NCBI GenBank assembly: GCA_038757905.1
Contig: JBCDGG010000131.1
Span: 1-15,215, forward strand
DNA length: 15,215 bases
Source: HLUCCA09 sp038757905
GTDB taxonomy: Bacteria > Pseudomonadota > Alphaproteobacteria > Rhodobacterales > Rhodobacteraceae
Direction of reading: 5' to 3'
Under the pieces are notes generated by a model. It was not told the DNA's origin. It saw only the letters and a program-made list of their open reading frames with translations, and did not search any database. Each line of letters starts with the position of its first letter. The first letter of the stretch is position 1. Made by a program: the position numbers and the translations under genes. Shown here piece by piece: positions 6,186-14,150 of this stretch.

Positions 6186-6908
6186 TCAGAGAACGTCGAC
6201 CACGATGACGGAGATGTTGTCGGCCCCTCCCCCGTCGAGCGCGATCTGCTGCAGCTTTTCGGCGACCGTCTCAATCGGTTCGGAGGATAGCGCCTTTTGC
6301 AGGATGCCGAACGTGGCGTATTTGGTCAGCCCGTCCGAGCATAACAGGAACCTGTCGCCCGGGTAGATCGCCCCGCGGATCTTGTCGAGCTTCAGGTCGT
6401 CGCTCACCCCCACGGCCCGCGTCACAGCGTTGGAATGCGGGTGCATCTCGGCCTCGTCCCAATCCATCTGGCCGGCATGGACAAGCTCGGCCACCACGGA
6501 ATGGTCGGAGGTCAGCATTTCGATCTGGCCGCCCTGCAGCCGGTAGAGCCGGGAATCCCCGGCCCAAACGGATGCAAAATGCCCGTCAGCGATGACGAGC
6601 GAGACAACCGTTGCACCTATCGTGACACCGCCGCGCGAATCCGCCTCGGCCAGGATCACGTCATTGGCGTTGAGGATCGCAGTGCGCAGGGCCTTGAGCA
6701 GTTCGCCCGCGGGCAGCCCCACCTCGATCATGGCCACGGAATCGACCACCGCCTGCGAGGCAAAGTCCCCTCCCGCGTGGCCGCCCATCCCGTCTGACAC
6801 CACCCAGATGCCGTGTTCGGGCAGCGCGATCACGCTGTCCTCGTTCATCTTGCGGACTTTTCCGCGATGCGTGGATGCCGAAAAACGGATCCTGTTGCGA
6901 CCGATCAT
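6186..6908 (-). CDS. pppA: PP2C-family protein phosphatase of the T6SS switch
   Basis: 240 residues from the ATG at 6908. All PP2C metal-site motifs are present: RKMNEDS (Asp24), VSDGMGGHAGG (Asp39, Gly40), GATVVSL, AGDSRLYRL, VTRAVG, LLCSDGLT (Asp192) and GADNISVIVV (Asp230, Asn231). It lacks a signal peptide and membrane helix, so it works in the cytoplasm. PppA removes phosphate from the threonine targets of PpkA and so shuts T6SS activity down. Its ATG overlaps the TagF stop by four bases (ATGA), with GGAGG about 10 nt upstream inside tagF, so it is probably translationally coupled and is the last gene of the operon. Its stop faces that of the kinase it opposes. A longer reading to 6941 would add eleven residues but would only overlap tagF further. 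Confidence 0.92.
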   Translation of the reverse strand: MIGRNRIRFSASTHRGKVRKMNEDSVIALPEHGIWVVSDGMGGHAGGDFASQAVVDSVAMIEVGLPAGELLKALRTAILNANDVILAEADSRGGVTIGATVVSLVIADGHFASVWAGDSRLYRLQGGQIEMLTSDHSVVAELVHAGQMDWDEAEMHPHSNAVTRAVGVSDDLKLDKIRGAIYPGDRFLLCSDGLTKYATFGILQKALSSEPIETVAEKLQQIALDGGGADNISVIVVDVL

Positions 6909-7576
6909 AGCTGCGCGGCCTCCGTCTGCATTTGCGGCCACACCGGCGCGGAGAGAGAGAACAATCCGAGCGCCTGCGCCCCGGCGGGAAGGCCATGGCT
7001 GAGCATTAGCCGCGCATCTCCCTCAAGTATCGTGCTCCAAAGCGCGGTACTTGGATGCTTCTGGGCAATGTGGGCGCCAGCAAGTGCAGTTTTCGGCGCG
7101 ACCGTACCAAAGCGATAGGTGAGGCCATTCGACAACGGTGCGGGGGGCACCGTAAAGCGCATATCCGACAGCGCGTCGATGACCCCGTCACGGGTGACGC
7201 GCTCGTCCATCACGTCGATGGCGAGCGCTTCGAAGCGCTCGAACAGCTCGGTGTTGGCGAAATGGGCGGGTGCCGGTTCGGGCGCCGAGTGGATCACCGC
7301 GAAGGTCAGGGGATATTGCCGGCCCACCCGGTCAACCGAAGGCAGAAGCACACCCGAGACCGGCCGCGCCCCCGCGATCCCGGGGGGAAGGGAGAACCGC
7401 CAGATCGGGGCGGACATGTAAGCCGCCGTCCACCCCTGGCCATAGGCCTCCTTGGCCTGCGACACGCTCCGCTGCAGCCACTCGTCCCACGCCGTGACAA
7501 AGGCAGAGGGCAGGCCCGCGCGCAGGAAGTCCCCTAAAGTGGGGATCTTTCCGAACACACCGAACACATCCGACAT
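6905..7576 (-). CDS. tagF: T6SS-associated protein TagF, post-translational repressor
   Basis: 223 residues, close to the usual length of stand-alone TagF (DUF2094 family). Family marks: FGKIPTLGDFL at residues 8-18, WDEWLQ at 30-35, APIWRFSL at 56-63 and LLPSVDRVGRQYPLT at about 77-91. The protein is cytoplasmic, with no membrane helix. In Pseudomonas and Agrobacterium TagF blocks T6SS assembly, in Agrobacterium by binding the Fha protein, so its likely partner is the FHA protein encoded at the head of this operon. The start is fixed by an overlap with tssM: TGATG, where the last base of the tssM stop is the A of the tagF ATG. The tagF stop in turn overlaps pppA. In Agrobacterium the two are one fused protein; here they are separate but joined by the overlap. 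Confidence 0.93.
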   Translation of the reverse strand: MSDVFGVFGKIPTLGDFLRAGLPSAFVTAWDEWLQRSVSQAKEAYGQGWTAAYMSAPIWRFSLPPGIAGARPVSGVLLPSVDRVGRQYPLTFAVIHSAPEPAPAHFANTELFERFEALAIDVMDERVTRDGVIDALSDMRFTVPPAPLSNGLTYRFGTVAPKTALAGAHIAQKHPSTALWSTILEGDARLMLSHGLPAGAQALGLFSLSAPVWPQMQTEAAQL

Positions 7577-10500
7577 CAGAACGTCTTCGGGCAGCTGAAT
7601 TCGCTGAGCGCCGGCAAGGCGAAGGGGTTGAGAACAGACCCCGATTGCAACTGGAAGATCGCGATGCGCCCGCCCACGTTGAAGATCACGCGGTTGCGGT
7701 CAGAGACGTTCGTGCGGCGGATCTCGGCGGCGTTGAGCAGCCGGAACCACGCCCACGGGCCCTCGCGCGTGATGTCGTTCGCCGCGCTGCTGGACAGGGG
7801 CGCGAACACCACGCGCGCCTGCCCCACCGCGCCGGGCCACGTCACGGCCGTCGGCCGCGGCGAGCGGGTGGAATGGCGGAACTGGATCTTCTCTCCGTCG
7901 ATCTCCAGTTGCACCGCATCCGCCGACGGGTCGAGCGCCTCCGGCGTCACCTGGAAGCTGACGCTCGGCGAGGTTCCTCCGGCAAAGAACGCATCGCGGA
8001 TCTCGGCCGCATATTGGAACTGCTGAAGCACCGCGGCGCTGATCCCCAGATCGGCATCGTTCACCCGTTTCCAGCCCCAAGGTCGCGCGCGCATGTCGAC
8101 ATAGTCGCGCAGGTTCTCGTTGAAGAAGCTGTCGATCAGACCAGCCGGTGCGAACAGGCGGGAGAAATCGCCAATGGCCACATCGGCCGCCGCGCCGCGG
8201 TCGAACGGATAGCGGCTGTTCAGCACCTGCTCGCAGAATGGCAGCACCTGGCTCTGCCAGACGGCATTGATGCCGGCCCGCGTGCCGTCGGCGGTGATCC
8301 CCGACGCCCCCTGCGCGATCTGCGAGGACCAGCGCTCCAGGGGCCCCTGTACCCGCTGCGCCGCTTCCTGGAAGCGGGCGATTGCCGACGCGCCCTGCTG
8401 GGTCGCGGCCGCGGCACCGGAGCCGCCGATATTCGTGCGATTGAGCTCCTGATACACCTCGACGAGGCGGGCCTGCAGGCTCTCGAGCTCCGAGGGCACC
8501 CCCTCCTGGGCGGGCAGCACAAGATCGTGCAGCCAGCGGAAGCGCTCCTCGACGAACGTGCCGGGCGGCGGCGGGGGCGGACGGCCTTCGGTGGTGGCGG
8601 CCGTCGTCAGCACCTCGAGAAACAGCCGCGACCGGGTGGACATCTCGGAGGCCAGTTCAAGCTGGGCGACGCCGCCCACGCCTTCCGCGATGCCCTCGCC
8701 CGGGATGATCGACCGGTCTTCCGTGAGCCGCGTCTCTTCGGAGACGGCTTCGAGGATGTTCTTGATCGGCGAGGTAGGCCCGGAGAGGACGTTCGTCACC
8801 TCGACGGCGTGGCTGATGCTCTCGAGCGGGATGATGTCCAGATCGCCGAGGATCTGATCGTAGCGGGCGATGAAATCGTTGTAGTAGAGGTCGATCACAT
8901 CCTCGCCCATGGCGGCGAGCGCGCGTTCGCTCTGTTCGCTCTGGCCCGCTTCTCCGAGCACCCACGTTTCTTTCTGGAGCCTGCGGGCGAGCCCGAGCGT
9001 TTCGTCGAGGAAGACGGTGTTGAAGCCGTCGTAGGTAAAGATCCCCTCGATCCCGTCGCTCATCGGCTTGCCCGACGAGCGGGTCATCACGCGGGTGATG
9101 TTCGGGCCGCCCACATCTGTCAGGCGCCATTGCGGAAGCTCCTGCGCCCGGGGCGAGTTGATGATCCCGTTATACACGCGCTGTGCCAGCGGCATCTCCG
9201 CAAGCAGGCGTTGGGCTTGCTCGACAAGCGGGCCATTCAGGGCGATCTCGTCCATCGGTTGCGCCAGAAGCGCCTCCAAATGGGCGTCGAGATCGGTCCG
9301 CAGTTGCTCCCGCTGGGGCCCGGCATAGGACACCGTCCAATCGAGCTTCATCCAGTCCTTTACCAGATCCTGGTTCATCGGCCCCTGCTGGCCGAGCATC
9401 AGATAAACCTTGAGCGCTTCGTACAGGAACTCCGGCCGGTCCATGCTGGCCTGCATCTGCTCCTCAAGACGCAGCAACAGCCGGGGCAGCAGGTGTTCGT
9501 TCAAGGCGCCGCGGTAGGTCTGCGACGCCTGGTTGCCCACAACCTTGCCCTGATAGAGCCCCCATTGCAGCTCGCGTGGGGGATCGGGATCGCCAGCGGC
9601 GGGGTTGGCCGGCAGTTCGCGCAGCACATTGAGCGCCGGCACAACCGCGGGAATGTCGGTATCCTCGATCGGGCTCGGCGGGATCGTCGAAGCCGTGGCG
9701 ACGTATTCCTCGACGGCCTCCGCGGCCTGGGCCAGCATCGCCGAGTTGCCGAAGTAGCTGCGCACCCAAAGGCCCGTGATCCCAAGCCCGAAGACCAGCG
9801 CCGCCGCGATGGCGGCATACTTCACCACCTTGTAGCGCCGCTCGACCTTGTCGTCGGCGCTGACGAGACCGGCCTCCGGGAACATGACGTCCTCGAAGAG
9901 CCGCGTCAGGAAGAACGACCGCCCCGTGCCGCGGCCCGTACCGATGGCCTGCCGGCCGATCCCGAAGGTGCGCGCCATGCCCATCATCAGACGGTCGATG
10001 GGCGTGCCTTCCTGCGTGCCCGAGGTGAAGTAGACCCCGCGCAGCAGGTGGCGTTTCTCGAACCGGTTGTCCTGGAACACTTCGGCCAAAAACTCCCGCG
10101 CGGTCGTCCGCACGGAGGCCACCTGACTGGGGAAACTGGCGATCAGGCTGCGGCGCTGGTGATCCGTCTCGGTCTGAAGCCGTTCGAGCGACTGCGCGTT
10201 GAGCTGCCCCAGAAGCGCGGCGAACTCCTCGTCGAAGGCTGCAATCGGCGACAGTTCCGCCTTGGTCTTCTTCGGCAGCGGCAGCGTAAAGCCCCAGACC
10301 TGTTCCCGATCTTCCTTGCCGAGATTGTCGAAATACTCCGTGAAGCCCGCGATCAGATCCGACTTGGTGAAGAGCACATAGACGGGAAACTGCACGCCGA
10401 GCTTTTCGCGCAGCTCGTGCAGGCGCCGGCGAATGGCGGCGGCGTGGCTCTTCTGAGTGGCTTCGTCCTGCAGCGACAGATCGGAGAGCGAGATCGCGAC

Positions 10501-11163
10501 AATCGCGCCGTTGATCGGCTGCCGTTTGCGGTACTTCTTCAGCATCCCGAGGAAGCCGAGCCAGGCGGCATTGTCCTCGGTCGCGCCCGAATCCTGCGTG
10601 GTGTACCGGCCCGCGGTATCGATCAGGATCGCGTTGTTGGTGAACCACCAGTCGCAGTTTCGGGTGCCGCCCACGCCCCCGAGCGATGCGGAGCCGGTGG
10701 TCTCCGCCAGCGGGAACTGAAGGCCGGAGTTGATGATCGCCGTCGTCTTGCCTGCGCCGGGCGGTCCGATCATCACGTACCACGGCAGCTCATACAGGCT
10801 GCGCCGGCCGAGTTTGGACTTACGTAGCGTCGTCAGCGCCTCGCGCAGCTTGCCCTTCAGATCGGCAAGCTCGGCCTTCACCAGCTCGTCCTCCTCATCG
10901 ACATCGTCGACGGCTTCGACGATCTCTTCGGCCATGGCCCGGTTCTTGCGGGCGCGGCGGATCAGGAGGATCAGCATGAGCAGCAGGGCCACGAGCCAGA
11001 CGCAGCCGACGAAGATGAAACGCTGAACTTCGGAGGTAAGCGGCGCCCAGTCGCCCATCACCAACAGGGGGCCGAGGAACCAGCCAGCGAAGCTGAGCGC
11101 CAGGGCAAGCAGAAGCGTCAGTGCGATCCCGGTCCCGAGGACGGCGAAAATGGAGCGGATCAT
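7576..11163 (-). CDS. tssM: T6SS membrane-complex protein TssM (IcmF)
   Basis: 1195 residues, normal for TssM. Two membrane helices at about 8-36 and 48-69 flank a short periplasmic loop. A cytoplasmic NTPase domain follows, with an intact Walker A GPPGAGKT at 133-140, DTAGRY at 182-187 and a TKSD at 266-269 resembling a GTPase base motif. The third helix is at about 449-467 (AAIAAALVFGLGITGLW). The rest, about 470-1195, is periplasmic and ends in the IcmF-related C-terminal region (GPWAWFRLL, and FSCPKTF at the end). TssM forms the inner-membrane core with TssL and reaches through the periplasm. The intact Walker A suggests nucleotide binding, as in Agrobacterium TssM. Six consecutive prolines lie at residues 862-867. 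The ATG at 11163 overlaps the tssL stop (ATGA), and the end overlaps tagF, so the three are probably made in step. Confidence 0.97.
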   Translation of the reverse strand: MIRSIFAVLGTGIALTLLLALALSFAGWFLGPLLVMGDWAPLTSEVQRFIFVGCVWLVALLLMLILLIRRARKNRAMAEEIVEAVDDVDEEDELVKAELADLKGKLREALTTLRKSKLGRRSLYELPWYVMIGPPGAGKTTAIINSGLQFPLAETTGSASLGGVGGTRNCDWWFTNNAILIDTAGRYTTQDSGATEDNAAWLGFLGMLKKYRKRQPINGAIVAISLSDLSLQDEATQKSHAAAIRRRLHELREKLGVQFPVYVLFTKSDLIAGFTEYFDNLGKEDREQVWGFTLPLPKKTKAELSPIAAFDEEFAALLGQLNAQSLERLQTETDHQRRSLIASFPSQVASVRTTAREFLAEVFQDNRFEKRHLLRGVYFTSGTQEGTPIDRLMMGMARTFGIGRQAIGTGRGTGRSFFLTRLFEDVMFPEAGLVSADDKVERRYKVVKYAAIAAALVFGLGITGLWVRSYFGNSAMLAQAAEAVEEYVATASTIPPSPIEDTDIPAVVPALNVLRELPANPAAGDPDPPRELQWGLYQGKVVGNQASQTYRGALNEHLLPRLLLRLEEQMQASMDRPEFLYEALKVYLMLGQQGPMNQDLVKDWMKLDWTVSYAGPQREQLRTDLDAHLEALLAQPMDEIALNGPLVEQAQRLLAEMPLAQRVYNGIINSPRAQELPQWRLTDVGGPNITRVMTRSSGKPMSDGIEGIFTYDGFNTVFLDETLGLARRLQKETWVLGEAGQSEQSERALAAMGEDVIDLYYNDFIARYDQILGDLDIIPLESISHAVEVTNVLSGPTSPIKNILEAVSEETRLTEDRSIIPGEGIAEGVGGVAQLELASEMSTRSRLFLEVLTTAATTEGRPPPPPPGTFVEERFRWLHDLVLPAQEGVPSELESLQARLVEVYQELNRTNIGGSGAAAATQQGASAIARFQEAAQRVQGPLERWSSQIAQGASGITADGTRAGINAVWQSQVLPFCEQVLNSRYPFDRGAAADVAIGDFSRLFAPAGLIDSFFNENLRDYVDMRARPWGWKRVNDADLGISAAVLQQFQYAAEIRDAFFAGGTSPSVSFQVTPEALDPSADAVQLEIDGEKIQFRHSTRSPRPTAVTWPGAVGQARVVFAPLSSSAANDITREGPWAWFRLLNAAEIRRTNVSDRNRVIFNVGGRIAIFQLQSGSVLNPFALPALSEFSCPKTF

Positions 11164-12743
11164 GTCGCGTCTTCCTTGACCAGGATGATCTCAATACGGC
11201 GGTTCTTGGCCCGGCCTTCGGGCGTGTCGTTGGAGGCGATGGGCTCCTTGTCCGCGCGCCCCTCGGCCTTCATGCGGCTCGCCCCGAGGGTCTGTTGCGG
11301 CGCGCTCACCAGAAGCTCCCCGGTGCTGGCATTGTCCTGGGTGAGCTGCTGCGCGTCGGCCCGCTGCGCTTCGGCGCCCGCGTCGAGCACCGGCGCCATG
11401 CGCGCCATCACGGCCTCCGCGCGCGCCAGCGACAGATGCATGTTCGACGGGAAGCGCGACGAACGGATCGGGATATTGTCGGAATGCCCCACAACCACGA
11501 TCTGGCCCGACACCGTCGCCAACTCTTCGGCGACCCTGTCGACGAGATCCTGATACTCGGGCTGCAACTGGTCGGAGGCCGAGGCGAACATCGCCCGGCC
11601 CGACACCCGGACCGTGACCTTCGTCACGTCCTCGATCACCTCCACAAGGCCCTCGGCGACTTCGTCCTCCAGAAGCGGCTCGCGCGGGGTTTCGCCCTCT
11701 GTCTGACCGCCCGCCGTCAGCGAGGCACTGGGCGGCAGAGCCGGCGGGATCGGCTCGGGCGCTACGCGTTTGAGCGTCGCGACCACGCCGGTGTCGAGCA
11801 CGGACATCTGCCCCAACACATGCTCGCCGTCGCGGTTCAGCAGGTAGGACAGCCCCAGGAACGTGATCGTCAGCAGGATGGCCACGGTCGCTGTTGTCAG
11901 CCAGACCGGCTTCCAGATCGACAGCACCTTATGGGGCAGATCCACCCCCTTCCAGTGCGGTGACAGATCCCGCTCCCACGGGCCGCGCTGCCCGCGTACG
12001 ATGCGGGCCAGGCCAGCGCGGATCTGCATATGACGGTCGATGCCGTTGGGCTCTACCCGCAGCCGGCCCTCGAACCCGAGCGACAGGCACATATACATGA
12101 ACTCGAGCAGGTCGATGTTCTTTCCTGGTTCCTTCTCAAGCCGCGCCAGCAGGTCATAGAAGCGGTCGCCGCCGACCGTTTCCTTGTGAAACGTGCCGAC
12201 CATGGATTGCATCGCCCAGCTGGACTGGCTGCCCCACGGCGTGTTCAGCACCACATCGTCCAGCGTGGCGCAGATCGCATAGCGGGCGATCTTGACCTCC
12301 TGCGCCTCGATCCCGGCCTGCAGGCACCGGTTCTCGAACCCGCGGACCTCGGCGATCACGGAGCGGCGCAGCTTGTCGGGATCCATGTGCTGGGCCCGGT
12401 TTCGGATCCGGCTGACGAGGGAAAAGAGCGTCGCCGCTGCTGCGTTCAGCCGGTTCATGCCGGTCATGCCGGCTTCGACATTGGGCTCGCCCGGCGCCGT
12501 GTTTCCGCCCGGCACTGCCTGCGGCATGGCCTGCTGGGGCATCCCATAGGCCGACGGATCGGCGGCCGGCGCGGCGCCCCCGGCGGGTTGCTGCGGGGCC
12601 ATCGGGTTGGCCAGGGGATCGAAGTTGGGCGCGGGCGCGGCAGCAGGCTGCGCCGCGGGCGAGGCGCGCCGCCCCCCGAGGTTCGGCTTGATGACGGTGC
12701 GGTCGGCGTCGTCTGGTTCCGCGAATGGATCGTTGTTGGACAT
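11160..12743 (-). CDS. tssL: T6SS membrane-complex protein TssL (DotU) with C-terminal OmpA domain
   Basis: 527 residues from the ATG at 12743, chosen because GAGG lies 6 nt upstream and the next start upstream (12761) has no such site. Order: an N-terminal tail with DDADRTVIKP (Thr16); a Pro/Ala/Gln-rich linker to about 90; the cytoplasmic DotU domain at about 98-265 (TLDDVVLNTPWG, FMYMCLSLGFEGR); one membrane helix at about 280-301; and a periplasmic OmpA-type domain at about 378-522, with VVVGHSDNIPIR, HLSLARAEAV, EGRAKNRRIEI and the Asp422/Arg441 pair expected to bind diaminopimelate. About 30 extra residues sit inside the OmpA domain (about 457-487). TssL pairs with TssM in the inner membrane. 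In Agrobacterium, PpkA phosphorylates an N-terminal threonine of TssL and Fha then binds it; Thr16 is the candidate equivalent. The 41-bp gap to tssK contains a 5-bp hairpin (12764-12777). Confidence 0.96.
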   Translation of the reverse strand: MSNNDPFAEPDDADRTVIKPNLGGRRASPAAQPAAAPAPNFDPLANPMAPQQPAGGAAPAADPSAYGMPQQAMPQAVPGGNTAPGEPNVEAGMTGMNRLNAAAATLFSLVSRIRNRAQHMDPDKLRRSVIAEVRGFENRCLQAGIEAQEVKIARYAICATLDDVVLNTPWGSQSSWAMQSMVGTFHKETVGGDRFYDLLARLEKEPGKNIDLLEFMYMCLSLGFEGRLRVEPNGIDRHMQIRAGLARIVRGQRGPWERDLSPHWKGVDLPHKVLSIWKPVWLTTATVAILLTITFLGLSYLLNRDGEHVLGQMSVLDTGVVATLKRVAPEPIPPALPPSASLTAGGQTEGETPREPLLEDEVAEGLVEVIEDVTKVTVRVSGRAMFASASDQLQPEYQDLVDRVAEELATVSGQIVVVGHSDNIPIRSSRFPSNMHLSLARAEAVMARMAPVLDAGAEAQRADAQQLTQDNASTGELLVSAPQQTLGASRMKAEGRADKEPIASNDTPEGRAKNRRIEIILVKEDAT

Positions 12744-12784
12744 GTGCGCCGCCTCGAACAAATACCGCTGCCGCGGTGAAGAGC

Positions 12785-14125
12785 CTACCCCGTCCGGATG
12801 GCCCAGAGCTCCATCTTAAGCCCGGGGAAGTCTCCGGTCACGTGGACGGCAACGCCACCCGACGTTGTCATCTTACCCCAATGGGGGCTCTCTCCGTCCA
12901 GTTCAAAGTAGACCACCCCGGCGTGATAGGGAATCTGCCGCGGTGCCACGGGAAGCGGCCGCAGCGGAATCCCCGGCAGCGCCGAGTTCACAAGTTGCCG
13001 GATTTCCTCCACCGGGCCGAGCTTGGCCTGATTGGAGAAATGCTGGCGCACCTTCTCCGACGGGATGTCGGCCTGAACCGCCAGCACGAAATTCGCCGTC
13101 GAGATCAGCTTGCGATCCGCGATGACGCCGACGCTGATGCCGTATTTGCGCGGATCGAGCGGGATCGAGATCGCGGTTTGCTCCAGCACCGACGACAGAT
13201 ACTGGCGCAATGCCTTGATCACCGGCTGGAACGAGGCCGTCAGATCGTCGTGCTGGTAGGGCGGGAATTGCGGCGCCGCCCGCGTATCCGCCATGTAGGA
13301 GGCCAGCTCGCCCGCCAGTGCCGAGCACAGCCTGTAGAAGGCCTCGGGATGCACGTTCTCGATGTTGGCCATGTGCCGAACCAGGGGCAGCGCGCGGTTG
13401 ACCGAGATCAGAAGAAGAAAGTCCGAGATCTCGGCCACGCCCTTCGCAGGCCCGCTGTCGCCCAGCCGCCCGGCGAGCGCCGTCATGCGGTGGCCGAGCA
13501 AGCCTTCGAGTTCGCGCACGAAGCCTGACAGCGGCTGCGCCGCCTCGATATCCAGGCACGAAGGGATGAAAGCGCTGTCGAGCACGACCTCCTTGTCGGG
13601 CTTCACCTCGATGATCCGCGCCACGGGAATGGCCAGCTTGTCGGCGAGGTCGTCGACGGCGAGCGCGAACTGCAGCCGCATCTTGCCGACGCCGAGGGTC
13701 GCCGCCTTCTTGCCGGAGCTCGTTACGTCGGACACTTCGATCTCACTGGGGCGCAGCCGCGCGGCCGACAGCTCCGCCCCCGTCATGTCGACCTCGGTGG
13801 CGCCCTGCCTGCGCTGCGGCACGGTCAGATAGACAACGCAATCCTTGATCGTGTCCGGCACTTCCAGCGCGGGCGGATGGTCCTCTACCGCGGGCACCTG
13901 AAACACGGTGCCGTCCGGCGTCAGGCCCTTTGCCGTCTTCAGCGCAAACTGCCCGATCTTCAGAACGTCATAGTCGATCTCAAGCTTGCTCACCCCCCAG
14001 GCATAGGGCGATATCTGGCGCGCCACCCCAGACACAAGGCTTTCGGTATAGCGGTCGGCTTGCTGAAAATGGTGGGGCTGGATGAACAGGCCCTCGGTCC
14101 ACAGGACCTTGCTTTCCCAGGACAT
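12785..14125 (-). CDS. tssK: T6SS baseplate protein TssK
   Basis: 446 residues, the usual length. The N-terminal family signature is clear (LWTEGLFIQPHHFQ at residues 8-21, followed by QADRY). The C-terminal region has the expected PLRPLPVAPRQIPYHAG and a final LKMELWAIRTG. TssK is a cytoplasmic trimer that links the baseplate (TssF, TssG, TssE, VgrG) to the membrane complex through TssL and TssM, which fits its place just before tssL. The ATG at 14125 is chosen, with GGAG 11 nt upstream; a GTG four codons earlier (14137) directly abuts that GGAG and so could not use it. It lies 25 bp after the FHA gene and 41 bp before tssL, in the same operon. Nothing unusual is seen in the frame. Confidence 0.96.
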   Translation of the reverse strand: MSWESKVLWTEGLFIQPHHFQQADRYTESLVSGVARQISPYAWGVSKLEIDYDVLKIGQFALKTAKGLTPDGTVFQVPAVEDHPPALEVPDTIKDCVVYLTVPQRRQGATEVDMTGAELSAARLRPSEIEVSDVTSSGKKAATLGVGKMRLQFALAVDDLADKLAIPVARIIEVKPDKEVVLDSAFIPSCLDIEAAQPLSGFVRELEGLLGHRMTALAGRLGDSGPAKGVAEISDFLLLISVNRALPLVRHMANIENVHPEAFYRLCSALAGELASYMADTRAAPQFPPYQHDDLTASFQPVIKALRQYLSSVLEQTAISIPLDPRKYGISVGVIADRKLISTANFVLAVQADIPSEKVRQHFSNQAKLGPVEEIRQLVNSALPGIPLRPLPVAPRQIPYHAGVVYFELDGESPHWGKMTTSGGVAVHVTGDFPGLKMELWAIRTG

Positions 14126-14150
14126 TAGGCTGTCCACTCCGTTGCAGTCG

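Noticed and set aside
6909..6941. Longer N-terminus for the phosphatase
   Set aside because: It would overlap tagF by 37 bases; the ATGA overlap at 6905-6908 is the usual coupled arrangement, and PP2C homology begins after it.
8561..8580. G-rich tract that could form a G-quadruplex
   Set aside because: It is explained by proline codons of tssM on the opposite strand, and the G-runs are too short and interrupted to claim a quadruplex.
7645..10827. Open frame of about 1060 codons on the plus strand opposite tssM
   Set aside because: It is fully antisense to a clear TssM. Strong G/C bias at third positions removes stops from the opposite frame in such DNA, and its translation is rich in Arg, Gly and His without any recognisable domain.
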